Positions 14,399-26,985 are shown, counted from the first letter of the stretch. The stretch is DNA of 64,000 nt from Owenia fusiformis (GCA_903813345.2 CAIIXF020000009.1:10288030-10352029); one strand, 5' to 3'. Translations and numbers: made by a program. The notes: a model not told the origin generated them from the sequence alone.

Positions 14399-15687
14399 GC
14401 CTGCCCTCATTATTTTCATTGAATAATACACTTATTTGATGTTATCATTTGGCAATTTATTCATTTTAATTTTGGCTAAGATTCAACCAGGAGAATTTTT
14501 TACAAACTTCTCATTCAATGTTTCTGCCTTATTCACCAGGTGCCGATCCAGGTTTAATCTAGATTGAATCTGTTAATAGTCAAGAAGTAGGGGTTGCACT
14601 TATAGGGAGTAAAGTATAAATTTTTGAAACTGTGATAATTAAATAAGTAATGATAAAATTATACTCCAATGATAAGGTTTAACAAAGCAGGAGAACTTAA
14701 ATCATTTTTGCAAATTTAAACATTGAACTTTTTTGTATGACCTCTTATCTAAAATTATATTTGTGCAAATTTAATTTTCATTTAATCAGTAAAATTCTAA
14801 ATCCAGCTTGGGGATTACGGATTATACCCGCATGTTTTTGTGACTCTGACCACTTTATGTATCACATGAAGATATCATTGAAGTGTGCTGTCTTTGTTTC
14901 ATCCCTCAGAAACCTTTATAATGTCTTCGTTTCTATGAGAAACTGTCTTAATTTCCCAAACGAGGGAACTGATTAGTAACTATTCAAGCAATTACTGTAT
15001 TTATGTCCTGAAATTAGAACCTGGACGCACTACATCCGGGCCAACTGTTAAATTCAAATTTGAAGGATAACAGTTATAAAATAAAGAAAACAATGATCCT
15101 ATTAAATGCTCCTATCGGAAGTATGGCCATGCTGAAATGAAGACATGATGTCTTCGTTTCCAGTTGATTCTCAGTGAATACTACTGCCTATGCCTGGTTA
15201 TATCTGTTATTATGAAATGTTCACGTCATAAAAATATGTTTTTGGAATTAGATTTATTTGCTAGGTAGGATTTGCTACTCCGAGGAGTTGCTTTTTTCTG
15301 GTTGATAAATAAAAGCTGAATAAAAAACGACATTACAAATTTGTTTATTCAAGTGATGTAGGTATAGAAAGTCAGTATGACCCCATTAAGTATGTCATAT
15401 AATATTGGCGTATGATAGTTCATTTTATACGTAGCTTGGAACATAGTAAAAGATACACACCTAAAAAGTGTTGCTTTTACAAAAGAAGCTCACATTTGTA
15501 TAGAAAGTATATCAAAGCTTTTTTCTGGTTAATAAATAAAAGCTGAATAAAAACAACATTACAAATTTGTTTATTCAAGTGATCTGGGTCAAAAACTCAG
15601 TATGACCTCATTCAGCTTTTTTCTGGTTAATAAATAAAAGCTGAATTAAGACGACATTACAAATTTGTTTATTCAGGTGATCTGGGT

Positions 15688-17096
15688 CAAGAGGGGGGGT
15701 GTATAGAGATATTGTATATCGTATAAGAGGGTGAAAATTTATTGTATATTATATAAGAGGGGGCAGAATTTATCGTATATGGTATAAGAGATGTAAAAAA
15801 TATGGTCTATGGTATAAGAGAAAATATATATCAAGGCACCAGCAGGTTAAATGTATGTTCAAAAAGAATTAAAGAAGACTTATTGTACCCTAAAATTCCC
15901 CATTGTGTAGATTCTCTGACTGTAACTGTGTGAAATTTATATTAGAAATCCGTCTCTAATAGACTAGATCACGCGGTACCAACTTAGACCGTTAATTTGA
16001 ATTTTTGACCTACCAGGTGTTTGAAAATCAAGGACTGCGAGTCTCATACTGCACCGTTTTTCCTCAAACTTGTTTTATTCAAAGCAAAATGAAATTGCCT
16101 TTCTGTTGGTACATTGCTTTATTGTAAAGAGTCCCTCGTTGTAGCAGCGTTTTGGTCCCCAGTTGTGAGAAGCCCTTCTCACAGCTGGGTACCCAAATGC
16201 CGCTGAAAGTAGGGACTTTGTATAGCAGAATAATGTACCAACAGAAAGGCATTTTTGTAATGCTTTGAATGGAACAAGTTTTAAGAAAAATGGTGCAGTA
16301 TGAGACTCGTAATCCTTGATTTTCAAACATCTGGTAGGTCAAAAATTCAAATTAACGGTCGAAGTTAGTACCGCGTGTAGATGTGAGTAGAAATAATCTT
16401 GATTTACATCATTAAAAATTCAGTCAAACTGATGTCATATTTGGAATCTACATGTAAAAGAACATCTAGGAATGTGGTTTTGAAAAGAGTTTATCACCTT
16501 TGAAAATTTAATATTCTTTCCCAAATGCCGCTGCAAGTAGGGACTCTGTATAGCAGAATAATGTACCAACAGAAAGGCATTTTTGTTATGCTTTGAATGG
16601 AACAAGTTTGAAGAAAAATCAAAATCAAAATTATTTTTTCATCTTTATGACTGCTTGTCCTGGAGTTAATGCATTGGCTTAACATATGCACCTGTTCAAA
16701 ACCTGTTCAAATATGACTGTGTGAAATCTTTCGCGAAACCGTCCATGGTCCTTTAAAAGAAAGTTACTTCTAGTTACATATTACTTAGTGTGCACAAAGC
16801 TATCTCTTGGGAGATAGCTTTGCATATCTTGACATACCAAGTCCATGTTAAAGATCTTTTACATTTACTTATGATAATACATTTACATTTACTTATGATA
16901 ATACATTTACTGTAGTACATTGGTTCTCCTAATATTATTTCCTTATAAATATCCAAACTCTATTCAACAGCAGTTTCAAAATTATCGTATATTGTATTTC
17001 ACCTGAACTTTTGTAAAATATCCTATATGGTATGAGAGCTGTGAAAAATATTGTATATGGATTTCAAACACCCCCTATACACCCCCCCTCAAGAAC
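15688..17096. mobile_element. Composite 1.4 kb inserted element with inverted ends
   Basis: The left end reads TCAAGAGGGGGGGTGTATAG and the right end CTATACACCCCCCCTCAAGA, which are inverted repeats. Next to them on both sides lie degenerate repeats of about 33 bp of the GTATATNGTATAAGAG type. The element interrupts the fourth array unit and encodes nothing recognisable. Inside are the 0.4 kb palindrome, a partial second copy of it (about 16520-16620) and a small perfect hairpin (16794-16823). Confidence 0.65.
15970..16377. mobile_element. ~400-bp near-perfect palindrome (foldback MITE)
   Basis: The two halves are reverse complements with few mismatches. The outer ends are CACGCGGTACCAACTTAGAC and its inverse, and the centre lies near 16171 at TTGTGAGAAGCCCTTCTCACA. 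An RNA copy would fold into a hairpin of about 200 bp. Part of one arm occurs again at about 16520-16620. Confidence 0.8.
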
Positions 17097-17694
17097 TTGA
17101 GTATGACCTCATTAAGTATGTGATATAATATTGGCATATGATAGTTCATTTTATATGTAGCTTGGAACATAGTAAAAAATAGATATAATACACACACACA
17201 TAAAAGTGTTGCTTTTACATTTGGATAGAAAGTATATCACAGCTTTGGATAAAAACCGATTTGGATAAAGTCTGTTGTGGATAAAAATGTGTAGTTTTGC
17301 ACGAGGAGGAAGTTACGATAACTTATATGACCTAAAAAGATATCAGTTAGAGATATAGAAACTGTTTTGAAATGTAAAGCCTGTTTTGGATAAAGATGAA
17401 TTGCTTTTGCAAACTAAACTTAAAATGTACTATGAGACTTAAAATCCATTGTTTTTGCAAACGGGATGTGAGATATGCATTTGGATTCCTCATATGGCTC
17501 ATCTGTAATGTATGTAAAACTAATATTAGTTTTAGTAATGATGGAAATATTTTTTATGCTTTTAATATTGGTTGCTACATATGTGTTTGACTTCACAGTG
17601 TCATGGTATTTCTAAGAGTTGGTTTGTTATAAATTGTTAAAAATAAATACTGATCTGCGATTAGACATATCTTTTTTAAGAAGACATTAGATTA

Positions 17695-18800
17695 ATAAAA
17701 CCATTTATAGGATAATTTACCCGTATGTCAGAAAATCATATCCATTAGATGATTTTTTGTAAATTTTGTCCATCAAAAATAATGACTTTTGGTTTGGTTT
17801 TGTCTCAGCGCTGTGATTTCATTAACGGCGTCCTTCAATGGAGAGGACGTAAATCAAGATTGGGTGGACGTTAATTAAAAAAATAATTACGTTTTTGGGA
17901 CGCAATTTGAATTTTGTAAATCACTTCGTGAATCCACTAAATAATTGAAGGAAATCCTATTTCTAAAAGAAATAAAATTTTCTTTTGAAGTTTCCTTCCC
18001 GGAAGTTGATTTCTGATCGAAATAGTACTAGGCATGTGATAGGACAAATAGTTATCCAATACTCAATATCTGAGCAGTAATCAGTACGAGTCTTACGATT
18101 GGCCGCTAGCTGAAGACCCGATTTAAACCATTTTCTTTTGGTCAAGTGCAATCACAAGATCATTATTTAAGAATGCGCAAGAAACTGAACCAAAAATTGA
18201 ACCTCGCATAGATTGCCCCTAAACTAAAGCAAAATCAGTAGCTAATTGCTTCGAAATACGCAAAGAAAATGTGTTTCTAATGGTTGAATATAAGTTATAC
18301 CTCACAAGTGATGGTATCTGTATCATTCAATGACATACTAGACTTGCCAGAACACTGATTTAGACCGATAAATAGCAAAAGCGCTACAAAATTTCATCAA
18401 TTTTATTTCGGTTAGTGTAAAAGCGTCGACTTTGTATTCCCGGGAACATTTTTTCAAGGGACGCAGTTTTTGGAGGGGAGACACATTTTTTGAAAATTGT
18501 TACGTCCCAGGGACGCAATCTTGGACAAACCTACTGAAAACACTGCAGCTAAAGGTGGTCTTGTCGTAATAGGCATACATTTATTTGACAGGCAGATACC
18601 ACAAAATCTTGTTATCACTTATCAATTTAACTTCATTTTTATGTTACTGCTTGTGGTATTATGATATCCAACTTTTTGTGACAGCCTTTCGGCATCTGTA
18701 ACAAATTTCATTAAGTTTTTGGTATGTTTGGTGAAATACATCACAACACGCTGCTCTTGAAAGTTCGATATTCATCACTATTTGCCTTGTATATTTACAG
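17695..18800. other. Gene-less region upstream of the tetraspanin exons
   Basis: No coding exon found. A GGGACGCA-type motif recurs (about 17895 and 18470-18515). The first tetraspanin exon, which should encode the N-terminus and start of helix 1, was looked for here without success. Confidence 0.4.
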
Positions 18801-21800
18801 CTTATTGGTGGTGCAGTTGCTGCAGTGGGAATATGGGCGTGGTCAGAAAAAGAAATGTTTCAGAATATTGGAAAAATAACCAGTATCCCAGTTGACCCTG
18901 CGTTGATCTTCATCATCGTTGGGGGTATCATGTTCCTAATTGGTTTCACTGGTTGTGTAGGAGCTCTCAGGGAGAACACATGTCTCTTACTCATTGTAAG
19001 TATAAAATACAGCATTGTAAGATATAAGTATATACATCATTTTATCGTATGATCTGTAAAATGAAGCCCTCTGATTGGTCAGTCATTGTGCTGTACGGAT
19101 CTGAATTGCTACTGAGATTGTCCCCATTGATCATCTCCGCAGCAACACAGAAATTTTTGGTACGGAGGGGCAATCTCAGTAGCAATACAGAGAATACAGA
19201 ATATTTCCAAAGGATTATCTCCTTTATGTAAACTGTATTGGCCTAAAATCACACGGTATTCTGTATTGGCACTCGGCTTCGTCTCGTTCCAATACAAAAT
19301 TTCTCTAGCAGAATATATCCTGTATCGTACTTCAAATCATTCAATAACTTATGTATATATACATAATACAGCATTGTAAGTACATAAAACAGCATTTTCA
19401 CTATTACACTGTTGCAGCAGCATGGCCAGGATCAAAAATTTGGTGAGGTAATTTCATGCAAAATCAGACTAAAGGAGGTTATATTACAGCTTTTGAATGT
19501 TATTTTAACACTTTAAGTTGAAAAAAATGTCTGAAAAATATTATTTCTGGTTACACTTTTTGGAGGCAAATTCACTTTGGTCCAACTACTTTAAATATGA
19601 ATGGAATAATGGCAGGTACTATTCATATTTAATTGAGTTACCCATAAAATAGTAGGTTAATCCAGTAGCCGACAGGCGTTAGTTGCATTCGCGAATACAA
19701 GCTTAGTATTGATAAATCACAAAATAATGTATTGATTTTGTTTTTCATTTTGTAATGATCCTATCATAGCTTTTATTGAAAATTATGTGTTCAATAACTT
19801 CACAAATAGTCAATGATTTTATTTCAATGAACTAGAAAGTAAAGAAATATAAATAGCCTTTGAAAAAATGTGCAGGTTCATGTTCCAATAAGAGCTTTCT
19901 ATATAAGTTTTCAGCCAAACTTATACTCAAACTTTATCTTTAAGATGATGTAACACCACTGGGGAGGAAGGTTTCTCAAAGAAACCAGGAAAGTACATTT
20001 CATCATTTCCTAATCCAGGGTATTGACCAGCGGTCTAGATCAGCTGAAAAAATTATTAGCCAATAAGCGTACTTCAAATTACTTATACATGTTGTCATCC
20101 CGCTAATGCTACTTGCTAAATGCTAAAGGTTACCCCTGCCCGCCTTCTAATCTGGTCGGAAAGACCTCAATGGTCCAGTCAAAAGAAAATGCTTATCGTC
20201 TTCTTTTGTCCGAATCCTCATCAGCTATTTTCAAATATAGCACATCGCACATCAATGTAATCATCTGACTGATTCATTTAAATACCAAACGCAACAGATC
20301 TTATGAAGTTGCCCCGTGTAAAATTTCCATTGAAGCAAAAATAATTGTGGCGTCTCATGGGTGAAATTACGGATAAAATTAGAATTTCCCCAATAATATA
20401 GTACTATCTGTTTCTTGGATAGGTTCAGTACAAAGATCTTCGCCCTTTGCAAATATTTAGATCAATATCTTTGCCAGGTGCTAAAAATATTTGCAATTGG
20501 CCAATGGCGACAGCTTATCTAGACCTATGGTATTGATTTGTGAATATCCCAGCAATGGAAGAATTATAATTTCTAAGTTGTAATCATATTTTGAAACCGG
20601 AACTCACAAACTACATACTTGTTGAATGTTTTGTTGTGATTTGAAGGATGAAAGCACACTATCTTCGTTTCCAGAGTTCCTCCCCAGTGCTATACCTGAC
20701 TTGTACAAGTACAGGTTTGCATTACTTATTCAAAAAAACTTATATTGAAAGCTCTCTACTATGTCATGTTAGCTTTACAATTGTTCTGAGTAAGAAGAGC
20801 TCAAAAGTTTCCAGAAAGGAGGCACATGATTAATTCCCAAAAGTGCCAAGAACTGTTGACAAATACTCAAAATGATCCTCTTTTTGACTGCTACCACTAC
20901 AATATGTGATCCCAGTTACCATGGTACTGGTTTTGTTTTTCAGTTTTGCGTCTCCGTGGGAATCATATTCTTTGCTCAGTTGGCAGTTGGAATCCTGGGA
21001 TTCATATATCGAGATTGGGTGAGTAAAATTATATATTATTGTAAAACTTTGAAAACCTATCTAATCTTAAAACCTCTGAATTATTGTGATCACTTTCCAT
21101 TTTGCTATTCCCCCATTGACTCGCATGTTAAGCAATCTTGAAATGAGAACACCTTCATCTAATGAAATAAAACATATTGTTGAAAAACTCACCATAATTG
21201 CAAGTTTTAAGTTTCACATTAGTCCTCTTATACTATACAACACATTACAAGACATCTTGGCTAGGAGCTCTAACAAAAATTCAGGCAAGTTTACATTAAT
21301 TTACATCTTGGAGGATGTAGATCACAATCAAAAATGAAAGAACCATCAATTCAACACTAGCTGAAGGCCTTGGAAGTTACAGTTAAAGGGATGGTGATCT
21401 GGATCAAGCAAATATATTCTCAAAAAATCATTAGCAAGGAATGAAAACGTGTGAGAGATGGGAAGATTCGCGGCTTTTCAAAAGGACATGGGAAAAGGAT
21501 TTGCCAAAACAGTGATTCTTCTGCTTTGAATTTAGTATTTCGTTGTTGTCAGTTTAAAACTCATGTAAAAAATTCTTAGCTAAAACAGATAGATTAACAC
21601 TTTCCTTGTAAGACATCTTACGCTTCAAGAGGTCTTGCAATGACCAGGGTTTGAAAAGATGTCTAGAGAAACTGTAGATTTACATATTACTATGGGAACT
21701 AATAAAATGACCAATGTATTAATTTAGATATACTGGACTTCCTGAACCTCCTCCTTCTTAAAGAGATATCTTAACTCTGAAATGTTTTATGTTAGAGCTC

Positions 21801-24570
21801 TTAGAAGTATAATATAAATGCAACTATTGTTGATTATTTTGGAATAATTATTATTTATTTCAGTTTAAAACCCAAATAGAGACACAGATGCAAACCATTA
21901 TAGTGCAGTATAGAGATGACCCTGATTTACAGAACCTCATTGACTGGGTACAAGACAGTTGGGTGAGCTAAAACATTTTAGTGTTTAAATGAACATTATA
22001 AATTAGAACATATAAGATCTAATCCCTTCAAGTCCTGTTCAGTTTGTAAATAATTCTAACTGGGTTCAAATTTGACTTTTATGAACCAAATCACTCCAAA
22101 AATTCTTAAAACAGTGAAAACTTGCATAATTTTGAAAGAATGTTTGGCCACGGGGGTTTGCTACAGGCCTGCTCTCAAAAGATTTGTATGATTTATATGT
22201 TTATCAATAAGGAAAACATAACCAAATGCAGTCACTCACAAACAAAATTTATAACATAAAAAGGTATCAAAATAAAGGTATAAAAAAGTATCAATCGAGT
22301 ACATTTTATTAACAAACAGTACACTGTATTTTATTAAGGAAGCAAGTTTATTACTTATGACTCGCAAAAGAATCAATAAATATTTGGGGGAAGGAGGAGT
22401 GCAAAGTGCAACATAAAATATGAAATATTACTTATTATATTTTGGGACATTATTCATTGACCTGGTAGCTTATGTTAAATAAAATTTAGCAAATATTCAG
22501 TTCTGAGTAAATGAGTATCGACTCAAGACTGGCAAATAGAGCATAGAAAAATATGTTGGTTAATGAAAACACAGAAATAAATCCTGCACTAAGGGCTGAT
22601 GTGAAAAATGAGTCATTTGTATTTAAAAAACTTATATTTATTTTAGCTGATATGTTGTGGAGTAAACAGAGTTCAAAACTGAGAAAATAACATCTATTTC
22701 ATCTCCAAGGAGAGAAAAATGTGTCAAATATTAAAAAGGTGTATTTATTTTAGCTGAAATGCTGTGGAGTAACAGGGCCTCAAGATTGGGAAAGTAACAT
22801 CTATTTCAACTGTTCATCTCCAAGCAGAGAAAAATGTGGAGTGCCTTTCTCCTGCTGCCAACCTGTAGATGGAGGGGTAACTTTCTCTTTTATCGGTTTA
22901 TTTACAACCTGACATATTTTAGCTATTCATATATTTTGAACATTGATGACTTGTTTAATAACTTACAAACTCTTTGTCCAAAACTGTAAAATTGATCATT
23001 CGTTCTCGTTTTCTGCCTTGAATGATTCATTTGGAATATTGCAGGAGGGCATAGTCAACAGGCAGTGTGGGTATGACACAAGAGACCCCGATTTAAAGAC
23101 TTTGAAGGCTTCAGCTCTTGTGTACAATAAAGGTTGTATTGAGGCTGGTGAAGCGTGGCTTCAGGCAAATCTCATTCCAGTCGCAGGTGTGGCTGTTGGT
23201 ATCGCCCTTTTACAGGTAAATTGAAGGTGTAAATAATGAATGAACAGTGGTATGAAGTCGCCTCTTTTCTAAGGCTTTCTGATGCCTTGGTCACATTTGC
23301 TACGATTTTCACTGTGGCGCCTGGCCGATTGAGTATTTCATTCAAAACTGAATTCAATTTTGAACATAATACTCAATCGACCATGCGCCAGCCGATGAAT
23401 CGTAGCAAATGTGACCCGGGCATAACACCATTCAATGGTATGGCCTCCCTTTTACAGGTGAATTGAAGGTCTAATTGGTAAATTAGTGGTAATATGAATG
23501 TCTCTCATACATGAACCTTCATAATGAAGTTCATTAGCCTTTCTCACACCATTCAATTGTCTGACGTTTGGACGTTGGTATAGCCCTCTTACAGGCGTTG
23601 GTATAGCCCTCTTACAGGCGTTGGTATAGCCCTCTTACAAGCGTTGGTATAGCCCTCTAACAGGTAAATCATGAATGAGGGCGTTCATTATCAAAGTGCT
23701 TTTTTTAAATTATTATTACATTGTAGTGTTACGTACCGTAAATTGGTTAGTTTGGCAGTGTTTAATTAGGTGAATTTGTTATTAATTTTGGCTGATTTTG
23801 AAGAAATATTATCAAAATACCATGCTGAAAAATTAAATGTGTGATCTTAAGATAAGTAAAATCACCAAATTAAAGTTGTTACTAATTTTAACCAATTTAC
23901 AGTACTTCGATAATTTGTATATTTGTCACCTATTGATGAATGATGCTATGTTATTTTTTCCTGTTTTGCTGATTAGCACTAATAGTTTAGTTTTACTTTA
24001 ACACAGTTTACCTCACCAAATTGCAACTCTAAATTACCTACATACTAAGGTAGCTGTACAAATGGGTCATTTTCAAACACCAATGTCTGTCACAAAATGT
24101 AACATTTTGGGAGAGGGAGACCAAAATGCTCAATTCATTCTTCTGTAATCGTTGAAAGATATTCAATATCTATTTAATAAAAACTCAAAAACTATGTTAA
24201 CTATCAATAGATTATGAGACAAATTTTATTTATCTTTATAAATGTTGAAGGTTAAAAAATATATATGAATAGTTCGAAGAGATGAGTCCTTTAGTTGCTT
24301 TTATTAAGTGGGGGAAGGGAGGGATAGTTATATATTTTTGGTGGACATGGTGTTTTGACTTTTGACCTCTACAGATATGATACCTTGACAATGATTTATT
24401 AGCTGAGAATTTCACTATCACAATTTTAGTTTTAGTTTCTATCAATTTTATTGATATTGTATATGCAAATGTGTTTTATCCCATTTCGTTTCTTGTTACA
24501 GATCCTTGGAATTTGCTTTGCACAAAATCTACGAAGTGACATTTTGGCACAGAAATCAAAATGGCGCTAA
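18801..24570 (+). CDS. Tetraspanin, TspanC8-like, exons 2-7 (first exon missing)
   Basis: Exons: 18801-18995, 20944-21018, 21864-21962, 22754-22876, 23045-23215 and 24502-24570 (stop TAA). All introns are phase 0 with GT-AG ends. The protein shows the end of helix 1 (GIWAWSEK), a small loop, helix 2 with GCVGALRENTC, helix 3, a large extracellular loop with CCG and PFSCC, then helix 4 and a short tail ending AQKSKWR. The large loop has eight cysteines (CC, YFNC, EKC, SCC, RQC, KGC), the mark of TspanC8 proteins; the IYFNC and QCGYD stretches resemble TSPAN5/14/17/33. Family members escort and regulate the protease ADAM10 at the cell surface; that role here is inference. The N-terminal exon was not found and may lie upstream of the tandem array or outside the window. 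An alternative last exon lies at 27286-27357. Confidence 0.9.
19083..19309. mobile_element. Foldback MITE-like repeat in tetraspanin intron
   Basis: Contains inverted segments (TTGCTACTGAGATTG and CAATCTCAGTAGCAA) and a CTCGGCTTCGTCTCG motif of the kind found in palindromic invertebrate MITEs. Boundaries are approximate. Confidence 0.4.
22647..22723 (+). pseudogene. Decayed duplicate of tetraspanin exon 5
   Basis: Lies about 100 bp before the real exon 5 (22754) and matches it and its acceptor: TTTATTTTAG then CTGATATGTTGTGGAGTAA here, against TTTATTTTAG then CTGAAATGCTGTGGAGTAA. The CCG signature survives, but the frame hits a TGA after 11 codons, a middle stretch is lost and no donor is seen. 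It is a dead tandem copy of the exon for the start of the large loop. If spliced in by mistake it would truncate the protein. Confidence 0.8.
23283..23422. mobile_element. ~140-bp MITE with inverted ends
   Basis: The left end has GGTCACATTTGCTACGA and the right end the inverse TCGTAGCAAATGTGACC. The next inner parts (GGCGCCTGGCCGATTGAGTATT and its imperfect inverse) pair as well. It lies in tetraspanin intron 6, between exon 6 and its partial copies. Confidence 0.7.
23436..23663 (+). repeat. Repeated copies of the tetraspanin exon 6 end
   Basis: The last bases of exon 6 with its donor (GTTGGTATCGCCCTTTTACAG then GTAAAT at 23195-23221) recur. One degenerate copy lies at about 23436-23475 (CTCCCTTTTACAG then GTGAATTGAAGG). 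Four 23-bp copies of the GCGTTGGTATAGCCCTCTTACAG type follow at 23572-23594, 23595-23617, 23618-23640 and 23641-23663; the last again runs into GTAAATCATGAATGA, like the true intron start. None has an acceptor, so they are not exons. Confidence 0.8.
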
Positions 24571-25052
24571 ATCACTGCTATGCTGCCATCTAGTGATGAA
24601 ATTAGCACACCAATACTCCATCTATCATCACTTTCAATACTACACAGTGTTTTTTAGTTGAAACTTTATATATCAAATCTTGGAAGTTTGGTCACAGACA
24701 TATTGATATCAGAAAAAAGTCAGTTTTAGTGTTATAAGTGATTTTCAACATTAATACAATACATGGCACCTCAAGTCAATTGTAGCTTCATTCTATCCTT
24801 TTGTAAAAGCTTGTACATGAACAACAAGAAATGCAGTCACAAAATCACTCATTCAGCTTTCTTGACAGGTTGATTGCTTCGCTAATAACAACAAAAAATA
24901 TTGTACAATTTCAGCCAGCTTTTTAAAAGAGTGATAAATTAATTTGCATATTTTTTTAAAAAGCTTTTTCATCTTTTGAATTTGCTTAAAGAATATTTTG
25001 TACGTACCATTTTCTTTCTCGTGTTGAAGTGTGCCAAGCTTTTTCTTTAACC

Positions 25053-25147
25053 TTTCTATATTTGTTGTACTATTCTATATTGGTTGTACACCTGTATATT
25101 GGTTGTATACCTGATTTTGGTTGTATACCTGATTATTGGTTGTATTC
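25053..25147. repeat. ~20-bp tandem repeat
   Basis: About five imperfect units of TATATTGGTTGTATACCTGA. It lies downstream of the first tetraspanin stop codon. Confidence 0.75.
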
Positions 25148-25721
25148 TTCTACATCCACACTATGTAAAGCATGTACTTATAGTTTACATTTTAGACATT
25201 TTCATTTCTTGAGAACGTGACTAAAAGTTTAACTGAATCTTCTCCTGTTGTTTTTGCATGCTATTAACTCCAACAGAGGGTCATATTTCGAATATCGCCC
25301 ACATGGATAATATCGAGCACCCTTCAGTTTAATTGATATCATAAAGGCTTTCACTTTTGATGGTTGAAATTTGACAGATTTCCAGGGCTGTCCGTGGAGT
25401 AATAAATACATTTGGGTGAGGGCGGCTAGTCTAAGGGTTCCATCCACTGGCTGATATACACTGATATATCTCCCTGAGTTTGAAATTAAACTACAAGTAC
25501 ATGCTGAGTTTGAGATTATTTGAAACTAAGTATGAGAAATTGTGCAGTTGAAAATCATTGTTTACTTACAATGTATACAGACTTTACATGTACATTGTAC
25601 AATATACCATAAGTTCCATTCATCATATACATGTGTTTTTCAGCGATTTTCACCTAGATAATTTCTCTCAGATTTCAAGGTATTAAGTCAACTTGTGCAG
25701 TCTATTCAATAGCTTTAGGCA

Positions 25722-26130
25722 CAATGTGTCATATATGGCACATGTCTCATTACATAGAGTGTGCCATATTCATGTCACATGCCTCATTGTATACAGAGTG
25801 TGCCATATTTATGTCACATGTCTCATTGTATACAAAATGTGTCTTGAATATGACATATGTCTCATTATATACAGAGTGTGCCATATTCATGTCACATGCC
25901 TCATTGTATACAGAGTGTGTCATATTTATGTCACATGACTAATTGTATACAAAATGTGTCTTGAATATGACACATGTCTCATTATTTACAGAGTGTGTCA
26001 TATGTATGACACATGTTTCATTGTGTAGAGAATGCGCTATATTTATGGCACATGTCTCATTATATACAGAGTGTGCCATATTTATGTCACGTGTCTCTTT
26101 ATGTACAGAGTGCTCCATATTTATGCCACT
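25722..26130. repeat. 39-bp minisatellite, about 10 copies
   Basis: Units of 39 bp with the core GTGCCATATTTATGTCACAT alternate with a variant containing GTCTTGAATATGACA, giving a higher-order pattern. Because 39 is a multiple of three and the unit lacks stops, open frames appear on both strands; I regard these as artefacts. It sits between the two alternative last exons of the tetraspanin gene. Confidence 0.9.
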
Positions 26131-26335
26131 CAATTCAATTAATGTGGATCTCTGTATCTTAATAATGTATGAATAATCAAATTAGATAATATATGAAAAG
26201 GGGAACTCAATTACTCAATGTATAATATCCTTAAATGATAGACCATATACATAGGAGAACCTAGTAATACATATAAAAATATACATAAAACACCGGGCCT
26301 ATTAATGCATGAATAACTCTAGGGAACTCGTCAAT

Positions 26336-26383
26336 GTAGTAAACACCTCAATCTAGTGAACACCTCAAAGTAGTGAACACCTC
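26336..26383. repeat. 16- to 17-bp tandem repeat, 3 copies
   Basis: Three copies of a unit like TAGTGAACACCTCAA follow each other. Confidence 0.7.
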
Positions 26384-26810
26384 TCTGTAAAACCCTGTTA
26401 TGTGTTTGTATTACTAGTATCTCAGATATTTTTCATATTTTTCTTTATTGACTCCCTGCAGCCAAACTATCTTATAGTTTTGAACATCCTGCATTTCACT
26501 TTATACATTGTACATAAAAAATTTTAATAAGTATACTACACTGAAATTACTTGTTTAGATTGGGTCTCCACTTAAAAGTGTTCACGACTTTAGATTTAGA
26601 GGTTTTCAAAAGCAGGAAGATCAAGATTTGGGTCTAAAAAGTATTTGTACATCGGGATATTCATATTATAACTAGTTCCAATTCACAGGTTTGAATGTAA
26701 TATTTGTTTATGCTTTGAAGAGGAAGAGTACACTAGGTATATAGTACATGTTTAAGAATAAAGGAAATGCTTGCTTGATTAAATTTCTAAATCAACTAGG
26801 ACATGTGTAT

Positions 26811-26985
26811 TACCGGTGTAAAAGGGTTGGAGGTCCTATTAATTTATGGTCCTACCCTCCATTGATTTATATGGTGATCTCTTTGTGCTCTTTCCCTTAT
26901 TATCTCATACACAATCAGGGCCAGTAAGGGCCTTTAAAAGGGGGACCATAATCCCTGGGGGACCATAATTTCTTTCACACCGGTA
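26811..26985. mobile_element. 175-bp MITE, TACCGGTGT ends
   Basis: Ends are TACCGGTGTAAAAG and CTTTCACACCGGTA. TA at both outer edges suggests a TA target site. There is no coding content. It lies between the alternative tetraspanin last exons. Confidence 0.65.

Larger units (their letters stand above)
14399..17694. repeat. Segmental tandem array, unit 4 (interrupted)
   Basis: Starts like the other units and resumes at about 17097-17694 with their right-hand part. It carries a larger internal deletion than unit 3, a local triplication of about 100 bp (15290-15690, each copy containing AAATTTGTTTATTCA) and an inserted 1.4 kb element (15688-17096). It ends without the C-rich boundary element, so the array stops here. 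Confidence 0.8.

Noticed and set aside
16075-16691. Three overlapping frames with related peptides
   Set aside because: They are translations of the arms of the 400-bp palindrome and its partial copy.
25693-26176. Several 60-80 codon frames on both strands
   Set aside because: They are produced by the 39-bp minisatellite, whose period is a multiple of three; the peptides are simple repeats with no start or splice support.
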